64,000 nt of DNA from Trileptium ribeirensis. Its lineage: Eukaryota; Nematoda; Enoplea; Enoplida; Thoracostomopsidae. The DNA is taken from positions 45,199 to 109,198 of the forward strand of contig JASANE010020473.1 in assembly GCA_030248225.1 (NCBI GenBank), given 5' to 3'. A program made the translations under genes and the position numbers. Below the pieces are notes generated by a model that saw only the letters and a list, made by a program, of their open reading frames with translations, did not search any database and had not been told where the DNA came from. This document shows, piece after piece, positions 26,219 to 39,083 of the stretch (positions within the stretch are counted from its first letter, which is position 1; every line of letters starts with the position of its first letter).

Positions 26219-26494
26219 ACGCATGTCAAAACTAGCAGTTTTGCCCACGCTGCACATAAAGAAAATTCTGCCACATTCGTGACAGGTTAACATTTATAGG
26301 ATACAGAGAAACGCATGTCAAAACTAGCAGTTTTGCCCACGCTGCACATAAAGAAAATTCTGCCACATTCGTGACAGGTTAACATTTATAGGATACAGAG
26401 AAACGCATGTCAAAACTAGCAGTTTTGCCCACGCTGCACATAAAGAAAATTCTGCCACATTCGTGACAGGTTAACATTTATAGGATACAGAGAA
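26219..26494. repeat. perfect three-copy tandem repeat, 92-bp period
   Basis: Units begin at GCATGTCAAAACTAGCAG at 26221, 26313 and 26405, and I see no difference between them. Each contains the perfect hairpin CAAAACT-AGC-AGTTTTG. Identity across all three copies implies a recent triplication or an assembly duplication. The flanks (AACGCAG before, ATGTTATAC after) are unique. Confidence 0.95.
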
Positions 26495-27290
26495 ATGTTA
26501 TACTAGTGCCACCTTACACTTCTATGCGCGGCCAAATAGATCTAATCATTCGGCATAAAACGACAAAAATTTTGGAAAAATTGGAAAATGTGAAAAAATG
26601 GCGGACAAAAGGATAAATGTTTGACTACCGCATCCCCATGTTATTCACTTCCACCGTAACTATTTCTCGCCTCTACGACGAGGGACCTTAGATTTTCATG
26701 TCGTATACCTATTAATTTATTATACAGCTTTGAAACTAACGAAGTAATGTCTATAATGGCGCCGTTAAACTGTGCACCAGTGGCTCAATAGGCAGCAGCG
26801 ATCTTAAAAGCTTAATGGAAACAAAATAAATATAAATTATTAAGTATAGCAGGACCAGACCACCGCTTGCACTTATATCCAGTCTATAATGCTTGGCGCC
26901 GATCAGAAAACGTTGTCCTAAACGACTTAAGTAACGGTCTTTCTTGGTACAATATATCGCTCATACAATTATACTGAGTGCATTGATACCTCATAAATTT
27001 CGTTGTTATTGATCTTATTCTGCAGTATAATTATTATATTTCATTTTAAGGATTTGTGGTAAATTATGGTGTGATGCATTGTGGTAACCATATAGGATTA
27101 AAATACCATTGCTGACTTTTGAGCGATTTTCATAGATCCGAAAAATATCACGACGCCGGCAATAAATATATTACTGACTTGGCGGTGTCTGGGAAATTAA
27201 TAGCAATTTATTTTGATTTTGCGCTACTGCAATTTCGAAACATATGGATAGTAAGCAGTAAATATGGCGCTCTCATTAGCAGATATCAAG

Positions 27291-27398
27291 CTAGGAATAA
27301 ACATTTTGCACAGTATTCTAGGAATAAACATTTTCCACAGTATTCTAGGAATAAACATTTTGCACAGTATTCTAGGAATAAGCATTTTGCACAGTATT
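27291..27398. repeat. four-copy 27-bp minisatellite
   Basis: The unit starts CTAGGAATAAACATTTTGCA and ends CAGTATT. Four copies run at 27291, 27318, 27345 and 27372, with single-base differences. Because 27 is a multiple of three, one frame reads a repeating nine-residue peptide (RNKHFAQYS). There is no other evidence that it is translated. Confidence 0.95.
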
Positions 27399-27419
27399 AC
27401 CACTAATATTATGCGCTAA

Positions 27420-28911
27420 CCTTTCATGCCCGAATTAGTTTGCGTAAAGTACAATGTTCGGCAAGCGCAAGTCGGCACTCTGTTCTTTCTTAAAATCTGT
27501 AAAATTGTAATTTCATACAATTCTAGTGTGACATTAACCTGCTACGCTTTGTATAGAAAATTAACGCAAATATGGGCAAGTGTGGGGCGAACAAAACCTG
27601 AATTATTTGTATACCAATTTGCACCTTAACGTATGACCATGCCAATATACGTTGTAACAAATTGAGAACAACAAATCTGGGGTTTATTGGACATAATTTG
27701 AATAATAAGTATAAATATTAATGAAGAATATGTAATTATTTACATATCCTATATATATATATAAACTTACTCATAAGAATTGTATGCATTGTTACAAAGA
27801 ACAAGGTATGAAATTTACACTGGAAAAATTATTTTACACATGATAAATTATGATAAATTACACATGGCTGCCACGAAATTGCACACATAATGTATCACTA
27901 TTTGCGCACGAATTGTGTGAAATTTCAAACAATAAATGCCCGTTTTGTAGCAGACAATTGGTTTTAAGCTGTATAAAGAAAAGATGTCATAAATTTGAAA
28001 ATTAGTACAAAAATTTCATTTATGTATAAACATTCATACATTAGGCTCATTTCCTTTGATACTCTACCAATTAATACATTTGATATATTATATTTAATGC
28101 AATAATTTGCGTAAATTCAACCCTCAATTACAATTATTGTGTTATACATAAATACAAAAATTTATACAATTCATACATTATTTTCATACAAGTGTGCATT
28201 CAAATTCACACACAGTATAAATCTGTTGAGCATTATACAATATATGCTCAAATTTATAGATTGCATGTATTGTATTTGATACAAGTATATGTGAAGATTC
28301 ATACATTAAGCGTTATATTTCAAACTATAAACAGCTAAAAATCCAGTCAACTAAAATTGTAAATTTAATACAAAGGAATCTGAATATTCAGAGAAATGAG
28401 AAAAGAACTTTATCAAACTACACTCAAAATACTATTTATGTTCGCATACACAGAGAAATGCACAAACATTCACGCTTAAAATGTGCATGTAAACCAACCA
28501 CACAAATAACATATGAAACAGTGCACATGTATGACATATATTAGTTATTTTTAGGAGTACAACGAACGCGGAATGCGCCGTAGCAACGATGTCCACAATG
28601 AGCTACGACCTGTTTTTTTGCTACCGTGTAAGAAATCTCGCAAAGCGAGTAAATGTCCAAAGATGTGCTACACGACGGACACAGTTAAAACAACACTAGT
28701 AATGTGCACTTGTGCCATACCGCGCCGCCATGCAGTATGCTTTGTATGTTCAATTACTTTAGGTACCGTACAATGTTTGACAAACTGAAGTTGAACAGAT
28801 ATTGACCCGTCTTGTAAAGCGGCGTACTCAAACCACTGAACTGTCTAAAAGCTGTCGTTTGGATCCTATGGAAGCCCGTATGTGCATTTGGGCCCAACGG
28901 GCATGAAAGGG
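27420..28911 (+). mobile_element. piggyBac-like element remnant
   Basis: The left end CCTTTCATGCCCG is matched at the right by CGGGCATGAAAGG, a 13-bp perfect inverted repeat 1.5 kb apart. The flanks read CTAA (27416-27419) and TTCG (28912-28915), plausible decayed forms of the TTAA target duplication of piggyBac. Just inside the right end, where piggyBac transposases keep their Cys-rich C-terminal domain, an open frame at 28573-28788 contains PCKKSRKASKCPKMC and, further on, MCTC and CFVC. The rest of the transposase is not detectable; the interior is AT-rich with repeated TTCATACATTA strings. The element is dead or non-autonomous. The family call rests on the termini and position more than on the protein. 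Confidence 0.5.
28800..28860 (-). repeat. tRNA-derived SINE-like fragment (minus), nested near the piggyBac-like right end
   Basis: On the minus strand, CAGTTCAGTGGTTTGAG resembles box A, CCGCTTTACAAGACGGG an anticodon arm, and GGGTCAATATC a decayed box B. The order and spacing are tRNA-like, but the box B core is damaged, so it is a fragment and not a tRNA gene. Confidence 0.4.
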
Positions 28912-28915
28912 TTCG

Positions 28916-31027
28916 GGAGTTTAACTTCCTTTACATAGCCATCTGTGCGAAATCAACGCATACAACCTCGACAGTGATATACACACAGAGTGGCCTAATA
29001 ATTGCCATGCAATTTCACATGATATGCTAGTAGCAGCTATTGAATTTCAGCTAGGATCTCAGACATTAGGGCCATCACGATAATTCAACTGGTATGCACT
29101 GCACTTACGAATAAGCTCTTATCTTTTCTGCTATATATACCCACAAACCAATTTTGTCAATTTAGCGGTATAGCCATAATTTTGTGTGTTAAACGCAAGT
29201 ACTTAAGGCGGTTCTGTAAATGACCTTTAAAACCATAGTTCATAATTTTTACCTATTAATGGGTTATCAATACTTCTTTATACGAAAACAGTGCCTAACC
29301 CCTAATGTTGAGACTAACTCTAAACGTAGCCCATTAATCCATCATCGTATTCCACTAATTTGGTCCAATCGATTTAGCTGATCAATATGCTAGAAAGTTA
29401 TTGATAAACAAAAATTATAAAATTTTTGGTATCAAAGTAGCCCAAGAATCGGAAGAAATAGTCATAAATATGGTTATGATGGTAATGTTTTGAACCGCAT
29501 CGACAGTTGGGTCGAATCGTATCAAAACTGTTCCTATATCTAAATAATTTCCTATATCTGAGCTGGATTATAACTGAAAGGACCCATTTATAATAATTCG
29601 TGTTTTGATAAACCGGATCGCCTTTTACGCAGAGAATATATTACCAGGCGTTGGTATATTATGAGTGCTTTGATTGCAGCATTTGACTTAAGATATAAAT
29701 ATAATACACATAATAACAGGTACCTAAACTTTTTTAAATATACGAATGTATATATAACAATTTTGGCTATAAAAAGTTCGGTAAATGTTATTTATAAATG
29801 ACATAAAACTTCGGTTACAAAAGAACGCGCTCATCTAGCGCCGATGACAAATATTTTAATAAAAAATGCAAACATAAAACCATTTTTTAAACCGACGTAT
29901 ATAAATTGGTTTCACGAATGTGAACAAACCGCTGAGATTATTATTATTTTGCAGTCTGCAGCGACAATGAGAAATTTGGTAGAACCTCAAACTAAAATTA
30001 TTGTTGCTGCGGATTTTTTTATTTCTTTTCCAGCTTTATTATTTAACTTTCCGGTTTATAAAATGATGGTATAAACTTAAGTTGGGGCACACAAGCGATA
30101 CGAAGGTACTACTGTTTTTGATATATATACTAAAAGCCTAAACTTTAGCCTAGGCCCCAGCTAAGGTCCTTATATGAGCCTTAGACTAAGCCTGAGTCTA
30201 AATCGGGGGCTGCCGCACCCCCGCGAACCATCGCACTGTTTTTAAAAGGACTGGAATTTATTATTATTAAGTTTGTAAGCGTTAGCAACATTATTAAGCC
30301 TAATAATAAATTGGCGTCTGGTCTTGCGTACAAGTTTAAAACAGTGCTAGAATTAATTTTAGGTATGTAATAGATTCGACTTATTAATCAAAAGTCACGC
30401 TTGCTCCGTCAGCAAATAACATATATAGTAGTATAAGATTTCTATTCAGTGGCATATATATGCATGTATAATTTCATTTTGTGTAGCTGTTGTTTCGGAA
30501 TTTCGATTGAAGAGGCGCAGTAGATATTTAGATATATGCTTTTGCGCGCTGTAAATCGATATTCTATCATGTAGCTAAATGCAAAATTTACCTAAACTTT
30601 GTTACAATATAACCTGCACCTACCCTGTTCATTGCATATCGCTTGTAGATAGAGGTGACTGCTATAGCTGTGAGTTTTATTATACACCTATGCAGTGACC
30701 TATTTCTATTGCCAAACAGCTAAATGACGTCCGAAAATTTAAAGACGGCTCTATTATAGAAAAACCATAACCCATGCAAGGTTATTCGTCTTCGGTTATC
30801 AACATTTAGTATCAACCACAAGCTATCAGGGGTAGCAAAAATAAGCTTTAAATCCACAAAATATATACATTAAATAGTATTGTTTCGTATTGTTCCAAAA
30901 ATGTGAAAACTGATTATTTTTTGCTTGTTTTCGATAGAACGTAATAAAATACCGCAATTTATGAATGATGAATGATGCGGTTCTACTTCTTTGGTTGTAT
31001 TGTTCAATCTACCTCCTTATGATTTGA
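28916..31027. other. no recognised feature
   Basis: AT-rich sequence with short unrecognised open frames. A small GC patch near 30200-30230 contains CGGGGGCTGCCGCACCCCCG, a near-perfect inverted repeat. No other structure is supported. Confidence 0.45.
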
Positions 31028-31032
31028 ATTGC

Positions 31033-32046
31033 CAGGGGCCGCGGAGCCGGGGGGGGCTGGGGGGGCTTTAGCCCCCCCAATAATTAGGACCAAATTGAAA
31101 ACAGTGAAAAATTAAAATAAACCCAAACGGCGACGACGAGCCAACCCCGAATATTGAACGATTGCAGGTCTGGTTTGATACGAAGTACCAGCACGCGCTG
31201 CATACTCAACATTGCATGAGTATATAGCATGTTAGCACATTAGCACAAGTTTTGTTTCATAAGAAGTATATAGTTTTCTTTATATTTTTTCAGTATATGT
31301 TTAATATTTATTTTGTAGATGTTTGTAGTCCTTTGTTGCTACACCTGCAGAAAGTTTTCTTTTTTGAAACTTGTGGGAATATTGTTTTTAGTGTAGAATG
31401 GATAGATTGGCGTTTGTACCTCACAAATTTTTTGGAATTGGGTTTTTTGTTTTGCCATTCAGCCGTTTTCTTTACATTGTGATTAGATTTAGCGCCACTC
31501 CTTTTAGGGGTGCAGCACGCTCCTGAAAAGTGGGGGTCGGGGCACGTAACTTCAACTGAGTACACCCAAATTACACTTGTCGATTTTTAATATACAGTTG
31601 TATCACGTTGTAAAGTTTGCTCCTAAAGAAGCGGTTATACCACTTAAAGCAGTGATGGCTTCTGAAAAGCACATTATGAGGATGAGCGAGAAAGCCCGGG
31701 TGCTGTGACCGCAGTGGCGTAGCCAGGAATTTTCATGGTGGGAGGGGCAAAACTTTTCAATTTCCAAATATTTTACCTTCAAATAATGACGCCGCCCAGC
31801 GAACCGAGGCTGCGAAACGCTAGGAAAATTTTCTAATTTCCGGTCTCAAAACTAGAAACTTTTTCGCTGGGGGACACGGAAGCGCGCGACGTCTAGATTC
31901 CCAATTCCCAAGTATTCCGAAATTGCATCCAAAATCAAAATTTTTTGCGGGACCGAAGCGAACCCGCACCACCCCAAATGGCGCCGCGCTTTGCCCAGGT
32001 ATCGCCCCATTAGCCCCCCAATATTGGGGATGCTCCGCGGCCACTG
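31033..32046. mobile_element. TIR element with GC-rich termini and 5-bp flanking repeat
   Basis: The left end CAGGGGCCGCGGAGC matches the reversed right end CAGTGGCCGCGGAGC in 14 of 15 bases, 1014 bp apart. ATTGC is directly repeated outside both ends (31028-31032 and 32047-32051). Near the left end GGGGGGGCTTTAGCCCCCCC is a perfect hairpin. Another terminus-like string, CAGTGGCGTAGCCAGG, begins at 31712, so a second element may be nested or fused. Open frames inside are short and unrecognised. CAGTGG termini suggest a hAT-like origin, but hAT duplications are 8 bp, so the class is open. Confidence 0.55.
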
Positions 32047-32764
32047 ATTGCTGGAGCATACGGTGGTTTGTGTGCCCATCATCTTCAAAAAATCATATTA
32101 AATATTATTAAACATACAAATAATTGCTACAACACGTTGTTGTTTGTTGAACCAAAACCACAGTGTGTTGTAAGGCATTGAGTTGTTTCTTTAGGGAGAC
32201 ATGACACTACCTAAGCTATTTATGTCATATACTTGCACAATGCAAGCTACCAGTTACGATAGATACATCTAACATCTTGGTTGCTAAATTTTGATTGTCG
32301 TTCTATTAGTGACAAGGCACCATCACGTCCATCGATTCAATAATCCGATTCTCTAGCTAACTCATAGGTCCGCCTGAATCTGATGCATCAATCTTAATAC
32401 TACGGTATGTATGTATGACTTTTACTACGAGTGTTTTAATATGATATGATGTGATTGTTTACTTTTGTGTGTGTAGATTGGTGTTAAATTGTTTACGATA
32501 TGTGCAATTGTCTCATTTCAGGCGGTTTTGATACACGCGCCGTTGCAACATGTAATATGAGTAAATAATAGTAACTATATTATATGTGATGTTTGAATCG
32601 GTTTAGTGTTTCTATATTCCATCTTATGTGCGTGACATACTGACGATGTATGTACAATATGACTTAAGTTGTGTTCTATATTCTTGACATGTATTGGAAT
32701 AGATAAGATGCTATATATGAGCTAGTATTAAGTGGAAGAATATTGGTAGGAGATATGGCCTATG
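32047..32764. other. no recognised feature
   Basis: AT-rich sequence with no repeat, inverted terminus or open frame that I can support. Confidence 0.4.
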
Positions 32765-33450
32765 TATTTATAGATTTTGATACCATTTTATTTCGGGCGC
32801 AATCCCGATTATCCGAAATGAATTTGGTACCTTCAGATCCAGTAGTTAAGAAGTTTTGGGGCATCGCCCATGTCAGTTTTTACATTCCGAACAATTAAAT
32901 TGTTAAAAATCATGAAATTTTAAGAGTGTACCTAAGACCATGGAAATAGTTAAAATTAAGAGAATTTTGAAGAATATTTTGTGTATTATGACATGTTGTA
33001 TTGTCGTTTATATGTTGTGAGTGTCAGTAATGAGTGCCTTTTGTATTGACACCTAATTAGCGGATATGTGTGCGTATGTGCTGAATCCGTGTCTAAATTT
33101 TGGAAAAATATTTTGAGTTAACAATTCGGCGAATTTCATAAAAAGACTTTCTCTAGAACAGAAATGAAAACTTCAGTTAGGGAGCGGATTTAGAAATTCC
33201 AAGAACTGGTGGCTTCACTGGCAACAATTATGTTAAAATTAAGGAGGTTTCAGAACTAGGTTTAATTTAGTTCACAGAAATTGATGCGAGAAAAGTTTAT
33301 TTAAACCATTGCGCAGCGACTTATGCAATTCAGTTCTAATCGGTGATCAAACAAATTGACGCGTTGCAAGAAACTTTACAATCGGAGCGTATTCAGTATA
33401 TCCTGTGAGTAATGTCAGCATGTGTTTATACGTGTATTTTAATAGATAAT
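32765..33450 (+). repeat. dispersed repeat with conserved C-terminal peptide, copy 1
   Basis: This aligns over its whole length with the minus strand of 47008-47708. At its left it carries a reading frame (32768-32923) with FIDFDTILFRAQSRLS and NLVPSDPVVKK. One extra T near 32875-32882 shifts the frame; without it the frame ends in the same TFRTIKLLKIMKF-stop as copy 2. About 520 bp of non-coding sequence follow, conserved between copies. This is the layout of the 3' end of a transposable element or duplicated gene (C-terminus plus 3' region). I do not recognise the protein. Confidence 0.75.
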
Positions 33451-33579
33451 AAGGTTTGCAAAATCAGGTCAAGAAGGCCAGTAAGTTTTAACTGCTTACG
33501 GATATATGACCGCTTTCGTGTATTTCGGGTCTCGTGGGGACCTTTTTATCAAACTCTACAACATAGGTAACCACTAGAG

Positions 33580-33662
33580 ATGGAACCCGTTCACCATATT
33601 GTGACCATGGTGCCGGCAATGGCAGTGACCCGGTGACCCGATGAGCCGATGACCCGGTTACT
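33580..33662. repeat. short degenerate GTGACCCG-type repeat
   Basis: A GC-rich run of about 9-bp degenerate units (GTGACCCG, GTGACCCGAT, GAGCCGAT, GACCCG) sits in AT-rich sequence. Similar CCGG-rich low-complexity patches occur at 46290-46425 and 52575-52665. Confidence 0.5.
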
Positions 33663-34744
33663 ATAGTCACCTAGTAACAAGACAATTTCCCAAATAGTCA
33701 ATGTATAATAATTCTGCGTTTTTGTAAATGGAACGGTATTGGAAAACAGTGCAATACCTGCTTGGCAGAGGGATTACAATTTAATTTTCTGTAAGGCCTT
33801 ATTCATAGACTGCAAAGTAACTAGGCGCTCAAGTTAAATGTAAACCATTTGGTTGTGTCTTCGACGTAGTTTTGTCATAATATGAAATAGCTTGTGAGCG
33901 AATTGATAGCAACTTGGAAGTACTTGCATATGAAACCGAAGTGAAAAAGGACGCATCAGACACTTAGGGCTTTAAATCATGTTTACGAGATGTATGGCAT
34001 GTATGTGCCCCACAAATTTGCCCATCGCTGTTTACCACCCTTCCATCCTACTTGCACCACACGAACACGTCATATGCAGCTATATAGAGAACTCTCGCTG
34101 TACAAAACCCGAACCCTAGATCTTTTGCCTTTGGATCTGCAAGCAGGCGATCTATTGATCGGCTCGGCGTAACAGCAGTTATAACGCTGCTGTATAAAAC
34201 ATTGACCACAAATTGTTTTTATAACAATGACAAGACTGCTAGGTTCTGCGTGTTGTCACCTGATAAAATTTTAAGTGTTCATTCAAGCCTGCCCAGTAAT
34301 TTTGAGGAAATTACAGGCCTGATATATCTCTGATCGGATCGGTGCTTGAAGGTACCGAATTAAGTTAAAACTTTCTGCTGGCAAATGTGTCGTCATCCTT
34401 CTTGGTAAAATTTCAACATGTGCATAAATTAATAAATGCAGCTTGATTTTTTATGTTCCAATTAGAAATCGCTATGCTGCAATCAAATATAAGTTTTAGC
34501 TATCTGATCTGATCAAACTGTGTAAACTTAGTGGAAAATGGTCAAAAATGTTATAATTTTTTTCTTTAAATGATTTTATAACAGGTTTACGGCCACTTTC
34601 TGTGAATATGTAACAAACGTAAGGTCGACGTCCACGCAAGTTCGGGGCTCTTATTTAATTTAAGAATTTTTATTTCTGAGGCTATTCTCATTTTATTAGC
34701 TCTTTGCATTTATTTGATTACTTAATTTGCATTTCGAATATCCA

Positions 34745-34850
34745 CGAACAATTATTGGTAGCCCCGAGATATCGAACCAAGAACCCTCGGGAGAACGTTA
34801 CATTTACTTGCCATTGACACGCTATTGCTCGGGTCCTAAGGCTCCTCACA
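34745..34850 (-). repeat. tRNA-like / SINE-like fragment (minus)
   Basis: The minus strand reads TAGCGTGTCAATGG (box A-like) and, about 35 bp later, GGTTCGATATC (close to the box B consensus), followed by TCGGGGC. No clean cloverleaf can be drawn by eye, so a SINE head or tRNA pseudogene is likelier than a working tRNA. Confidence 0.4.
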
Positions 34851-34994
34851 AAGTCAGTGAACAGCGTCAACCGTTCATTCGTACCGTATTCGAAGAAATT
34901 AGTTGGTGCAACATTTAATCGTTATAGTTGTTGTCGAAAAACTGCAGGAGCTAAATTGTATATTTTCAAAGCAGATTAGCACAATACATAGTAG

Positions 34995-36090
34995 TGTAAT
35001 AACGGTGACGCAGCTGCATGGCGCAACTTCCTAACACTATGCCCATACGACCCCGGCTATCGTAACCTCAAGGGCGGACCGTAAAGGCTAAAATATTAAC
35101 CCTATTATTGGTCAGACCCAAGAAGCTACGGAGCTTAGCAGGCCGCAGGCGCGCTTCACGGGGTGTGTTCGGGCTCCGCCCGATTGGTTGCGCACGTGTC
35201 TAGTTTCTGGTATGATTCCTGAGGTCCCCCAGGGAGGCTAGCACCGACACCTGCTCACAGGTCATGGAGACTAGCCGCTATTCCCTATCTCAAGCTCATC
35301 GGAAGTTGTTTACTTTTAGCTTGTCGTGTTAAATGTTAGAATAAAAGTTGAAAATGTCCCTGGAAATTTGAGACTCAAGTTGATTGCCTAAATAAGATCT
35401 TGCTATGCTCGGTGCTTTAGAGCATTGTAGGCTATGTGGCCCCCACAGGGTTCCGACGAGTCCTGAGTGTTTAATGTCGGATGATCAATGGCGTGGCCTG
35501 CTTCCTTACTAAATTCTATGCGAGCGTACTGGTCCCTGGGCCAGTAGAAGTTTTAACTCATAAGAATGGAGCGAATCCCTAGTGAAATATAAGTCATTGT
35601 CATGAGCAAGTTAAATTTTGCCAGCATCCTTCGATTAATTCACTCCCTAGTTCCAGTAACAAAACGAAAATGAATGTGTCAGAAGGCCATGCCTTGTGAC
35701 ATTCTCGCACACAAGCCATAACGAGCAGTGCCTGCTCGTCCGAGCGGACAAACCATAATAATCCCTATCACCTCGGTATGAAATAAGAGTTCACTCGGTG
35801 TCAAGTTTATTTACATGATCAAGTTTTATCATGGGGACGAGTGTTTGTGAACAACTATCGGGGCGAACTAAATGAATCGAATAGTAGTAGCTCGTGGAGA
35901 TCGCTTCAGTCCGATAGACTATGGCGCACAACAGGTAAAAAGAAAAAACATTAACGGGGCGTGCAGATACCCGCACGTGCGTGGACTAGGGGCGGTTATC
36001 CCTGCTTTAGCTCAATGTTAGCGATTATTTCAGCTATGGGGCACAGTAAGCAGGGGCCCTAGAGTACTTCGGAAAATGCTTTTTAACATA
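34995..36090 (+). mobile_element. LTR-like terminal segment, copy 1
   Basis: The segment begins abruptly at TGTAATAACGGTGACGCAGC. Exactly the same boundary and sequence recur at 54254 with unrelated sequence outside, so this is a true element end. TG at the start suits an LTR. The first ~290 bp are about nine-tenths identical between the copies. The next ~800 bp match only in islands (CCCCCACAGGGTTCCGACG; AGCAGGGGCC). A perfect hairpin ACGAGCAG-TGC-CTGCTCGT lies at 35721-35739. No integrase, protease or reverse transcriptase is found nearby, so the element would be non-autonomous. A solo LTR, a TRIM-like element or another mobile unit are possible. Confidence 0.6.
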
Positions 36091-36682
36091 CCATCTCAAA
36101 CATACGGTGACGGACATTAGACTAGGTTATGGGAAAGAAAAGAGTAAAGGCGGGGGTCTGGTCATGCGAGCTCTACTCTAACAGCACTAAATATAATACG
36201 GTCAGGTGGTTACTCAAAATAAATCCGACTGCGGTGCCTACGGATTGACTTACGCTATCGTCTCAGATAAAGCTGTATATCTAAGGTACGACTGACCGAA
36301 CGGGGAAGCGAGAGAAGAAGAGGGGCGCGGAATAATTAATCATATTCACCGCGGTGGGGTTGGTTGTAGCGTAAAGACGACACTAGGCGGTTTCCTGAAC
36401 AATCCCTGAGCCGCCCCCAGGGGCGAGCCTGGTTGAGTGGTTTTAGTTTGATTTCTCTGCTGGAATTTTGGTTGGGGCAAGTTTTACGGGCTGAACGCAC
36501 CGAGCTGAGGGGTGACTCGGCCTTATTTCCTACTCTGGGGGACGTTTCTAACAGTCAGGCCAGGGGTGATCGGCCCCGGACGCATTCGCGTCTTTCGTTT
36601 TCTCTTTTGTTGCAATTTTGTTGCCTCTCTCTATTCCTACCTTTTCTTACGTATTTCTTACGCTGCGGTATTGCAGTATCAT

Positions 36683-36729
36683 AACTGCACTGTAGTGCAG
36701 TTGAGTTATCATCGACTTAGTAGTCGATG
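36683..36729. other. two adjacent perfect hairpins
   Basis: AACTGCAC-TGTA-GTGCAGTT (36683-36702) is followed seven bases later by CATCGACT-TAGT-AGTCGATG (36710-36729). Each is an 8-bp perfect stem with a 4-nt loop. A competing stem TGCAGT/ACTGCA (36672-36689) overlaps the first. The arrangement suggests a structured RNA or DNA element. Confidence 0.8.
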
Positions 36730-39060
36730 TTGTTGTGTTCCTATGGCTGACTGGTTAATACCAATGAAACTGCCGCGGGCTTAAATTCCCCGTGTAGGAT
36801 CGAAACTCAGAGAGAGAACAATAAAAGAGAAACTAACAAGAACGGAAAGCTGAGCATACCTAGTATACAGCCTAACGGGCGACTCATGGTAAATAGTGAA
36901 ATCTGGCTAAACTCAGCGATCAACTCACTCCCAAAAAGAAACCGGGGTTTTGCACTCGCTCAGTTTGGGGCCTAAATGGCCAGAGCGAGTCAGGTAGTTT
37001 TCTTTGTTGAGGTGGGGAATAAATAAATTTTTATTTTAGCGGCGGGGGCTCGAAATGTCTCTCCCGCAAAAGCACTGAATGAACACTGCGATAGTACCTG
37101 CCATCGGCTTATTAGTCCAGTCCAATTTTAGAAATTGGTCCCGAGAGAAGACGATGTCACTATGCTATAGTGAACACTCGTAAACTTAATGGTTCTAGTA
37201 GGGTAGTTTTTGGGGGTGCGAGAGCGGCGTTTTAATTACAAACTGCACCCAATAAGTCTGGTGGAATTTTCGGATGGCTGGGGGCATCGTCCCGTCGGCC
37301 GTTTACCGTTGTTCTTTCGGGGCGGGTGTGGTCGCTTAGCATCGCTTCGGTCAGCTGTCCTAATGGAGTTCGTGTTCAAATGTGACGCCTACCGAATTCG
37401 TCTAAATGCCCTAAAGCCAGAATCAAACAATTGAACAGAGACAATTCCTGGGCAACATTCCTTGTAAGCAGTTAACACCTTAGGCTCAAGTATCACTGCC
37501 TAGAATTTGACCCATCTTTTGTGTTCCCAAATTTTTCTTAACACAAATAGAATAAAAGATATTTTAAGGGATTCGTAAAGCCCGACGGAGGATAGTCCTC
37601 CGTCCCTAATCTGCGTTTCTGTTCAAGCTCAAACACGGCTTGAGCAGTGAACAATCTACTAAGCTACCAATTTTAGAAAACCATTAAAACAAATCATTGA
37701 ATTAGTCCCAATTTCGATGGCGTGCACGTTCAAGAAATTTTACCGTGGTCGGCTCAGGAAAATTCGACAGTCCTACCTCAAAAGCAGCAAGTCGTGTAAA
37801 CCTGGACGAGAAGCGCCGACTTCGTTGTGCCCTACCTACAGAACCGGGGAATCAGAAAGACTTCGATTTGATTGACTTGATCTCACAGCGCTCTGTACGG
37901 GTGTACCCCAAATCGCTTAATGCTTCCTGCATCGGAAGTCGACACGAAAGACTGATTCCGTTAAGTTTGTACGTAGCAGTTCTGAGGGGACCGGGTGGGT
38001 GAAAACCCGAACGCGAATAGTTCTTTCCATGGACGAGAGACGCGCTACATCCATGAAATACCTAAACTAACGGCCTGTTACTCTTCGTACAGCAGGGAAA
38101 ACTAGACCCCTGCAGCCATTAGACTTTCAAGTACTTACGAACATTGATCCTTGGGGCAGCAGCAGCTGAACCCCCTTCGCGAGGTAATCACCTTCGCGCA
38201 AAATCCCTGGTCCATCGAGTCGATCCGAAGCGAAAAGTGAAAACAATAAATACACAGCCGAATGAAAACCATAAGTAACATAGAAACAGTGCGTCGGAGC
38301 CGGTCAGTAAAGTCGACCGAACTCCGCGCTGTCGAAGTCCAACTGATTCCAAGATTCGACGCGTTGGTCGTAACCTCGAAATTTTCGCCTGTAGTTAAGG
38401 ATGGCGATTTTGTCGCCACCCAATCGTCATTCGTTGTCGCCCGCCCACTTTTTTCGGGTCTTCCATGTTCGTCCGATTAGGGTCACTTCCGGAAATTTGA
38501 ATTTGACAGCTACCGTAAGCTGTCATCGCCCTTAGGGAGAGTCGGCTTCAATCGAAATTGCCGACATCAAATTTGAACCCTCCGAGTACTGGGAAGTTGA
38601 CCATCTGCGACTTTTACCCAATTTTTCTAATGAAATTTGAGCTTTTAAGCCTCAACTTCCAGCAATTAGTGCCGGATGTTCGTTAAAATTTGAATCTTGT
38701 ATGTTCAGTTTGCTATCTCTGAGTGGTTGGGTCAACATCGTCGACTTCCGGGACATTTGAACTCCAAAGATTTTGAATTTATTTGCTCGTTTTCCATTGT
38801 TCGGGCCGCCAATTCGTCGTCCCACGCAACGACCAGCAACCGGATGAAGCGCTAATTGTTCGGCGGCCCCATCTGCTGCGTCGCCTTTGTGGTTTCGACT
38901 TGCAACCCTCCCAATTAAGCCAAATTTAAGTTGGAAGACGACCCTCGCTCATGAGGACATCTAAAAACATCGAAAAGAATCGAGCTAATTTACGATCTTC
39001 ATGCGACTGCCTATGTTTCAAAGTCTCGCCGGGGGGGGGGGAACCGATGACGGGAAAATG

Positions 39061-39083
39061 CCCGTCTCGGGGCCCGAGACGGG
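39061..39083. other. perfect 10-bp GC-rich hairpin
   Basis: CCCGTCTCGG-GGC-CCGAGACGGG forms a perfect 10-bp stem with a 3-nt loop. A run of eleven G residues lies just upstream (39031-39041), and the partial stem GACGGG/CCCGTC competes for the left arm. Confidence 0.85.

Noticed and set aside
26219..26494. CRISPR array
   Set aside because: The three units are identical head-to-tail copies without unique spacers, and the DNA is eukaryotic.
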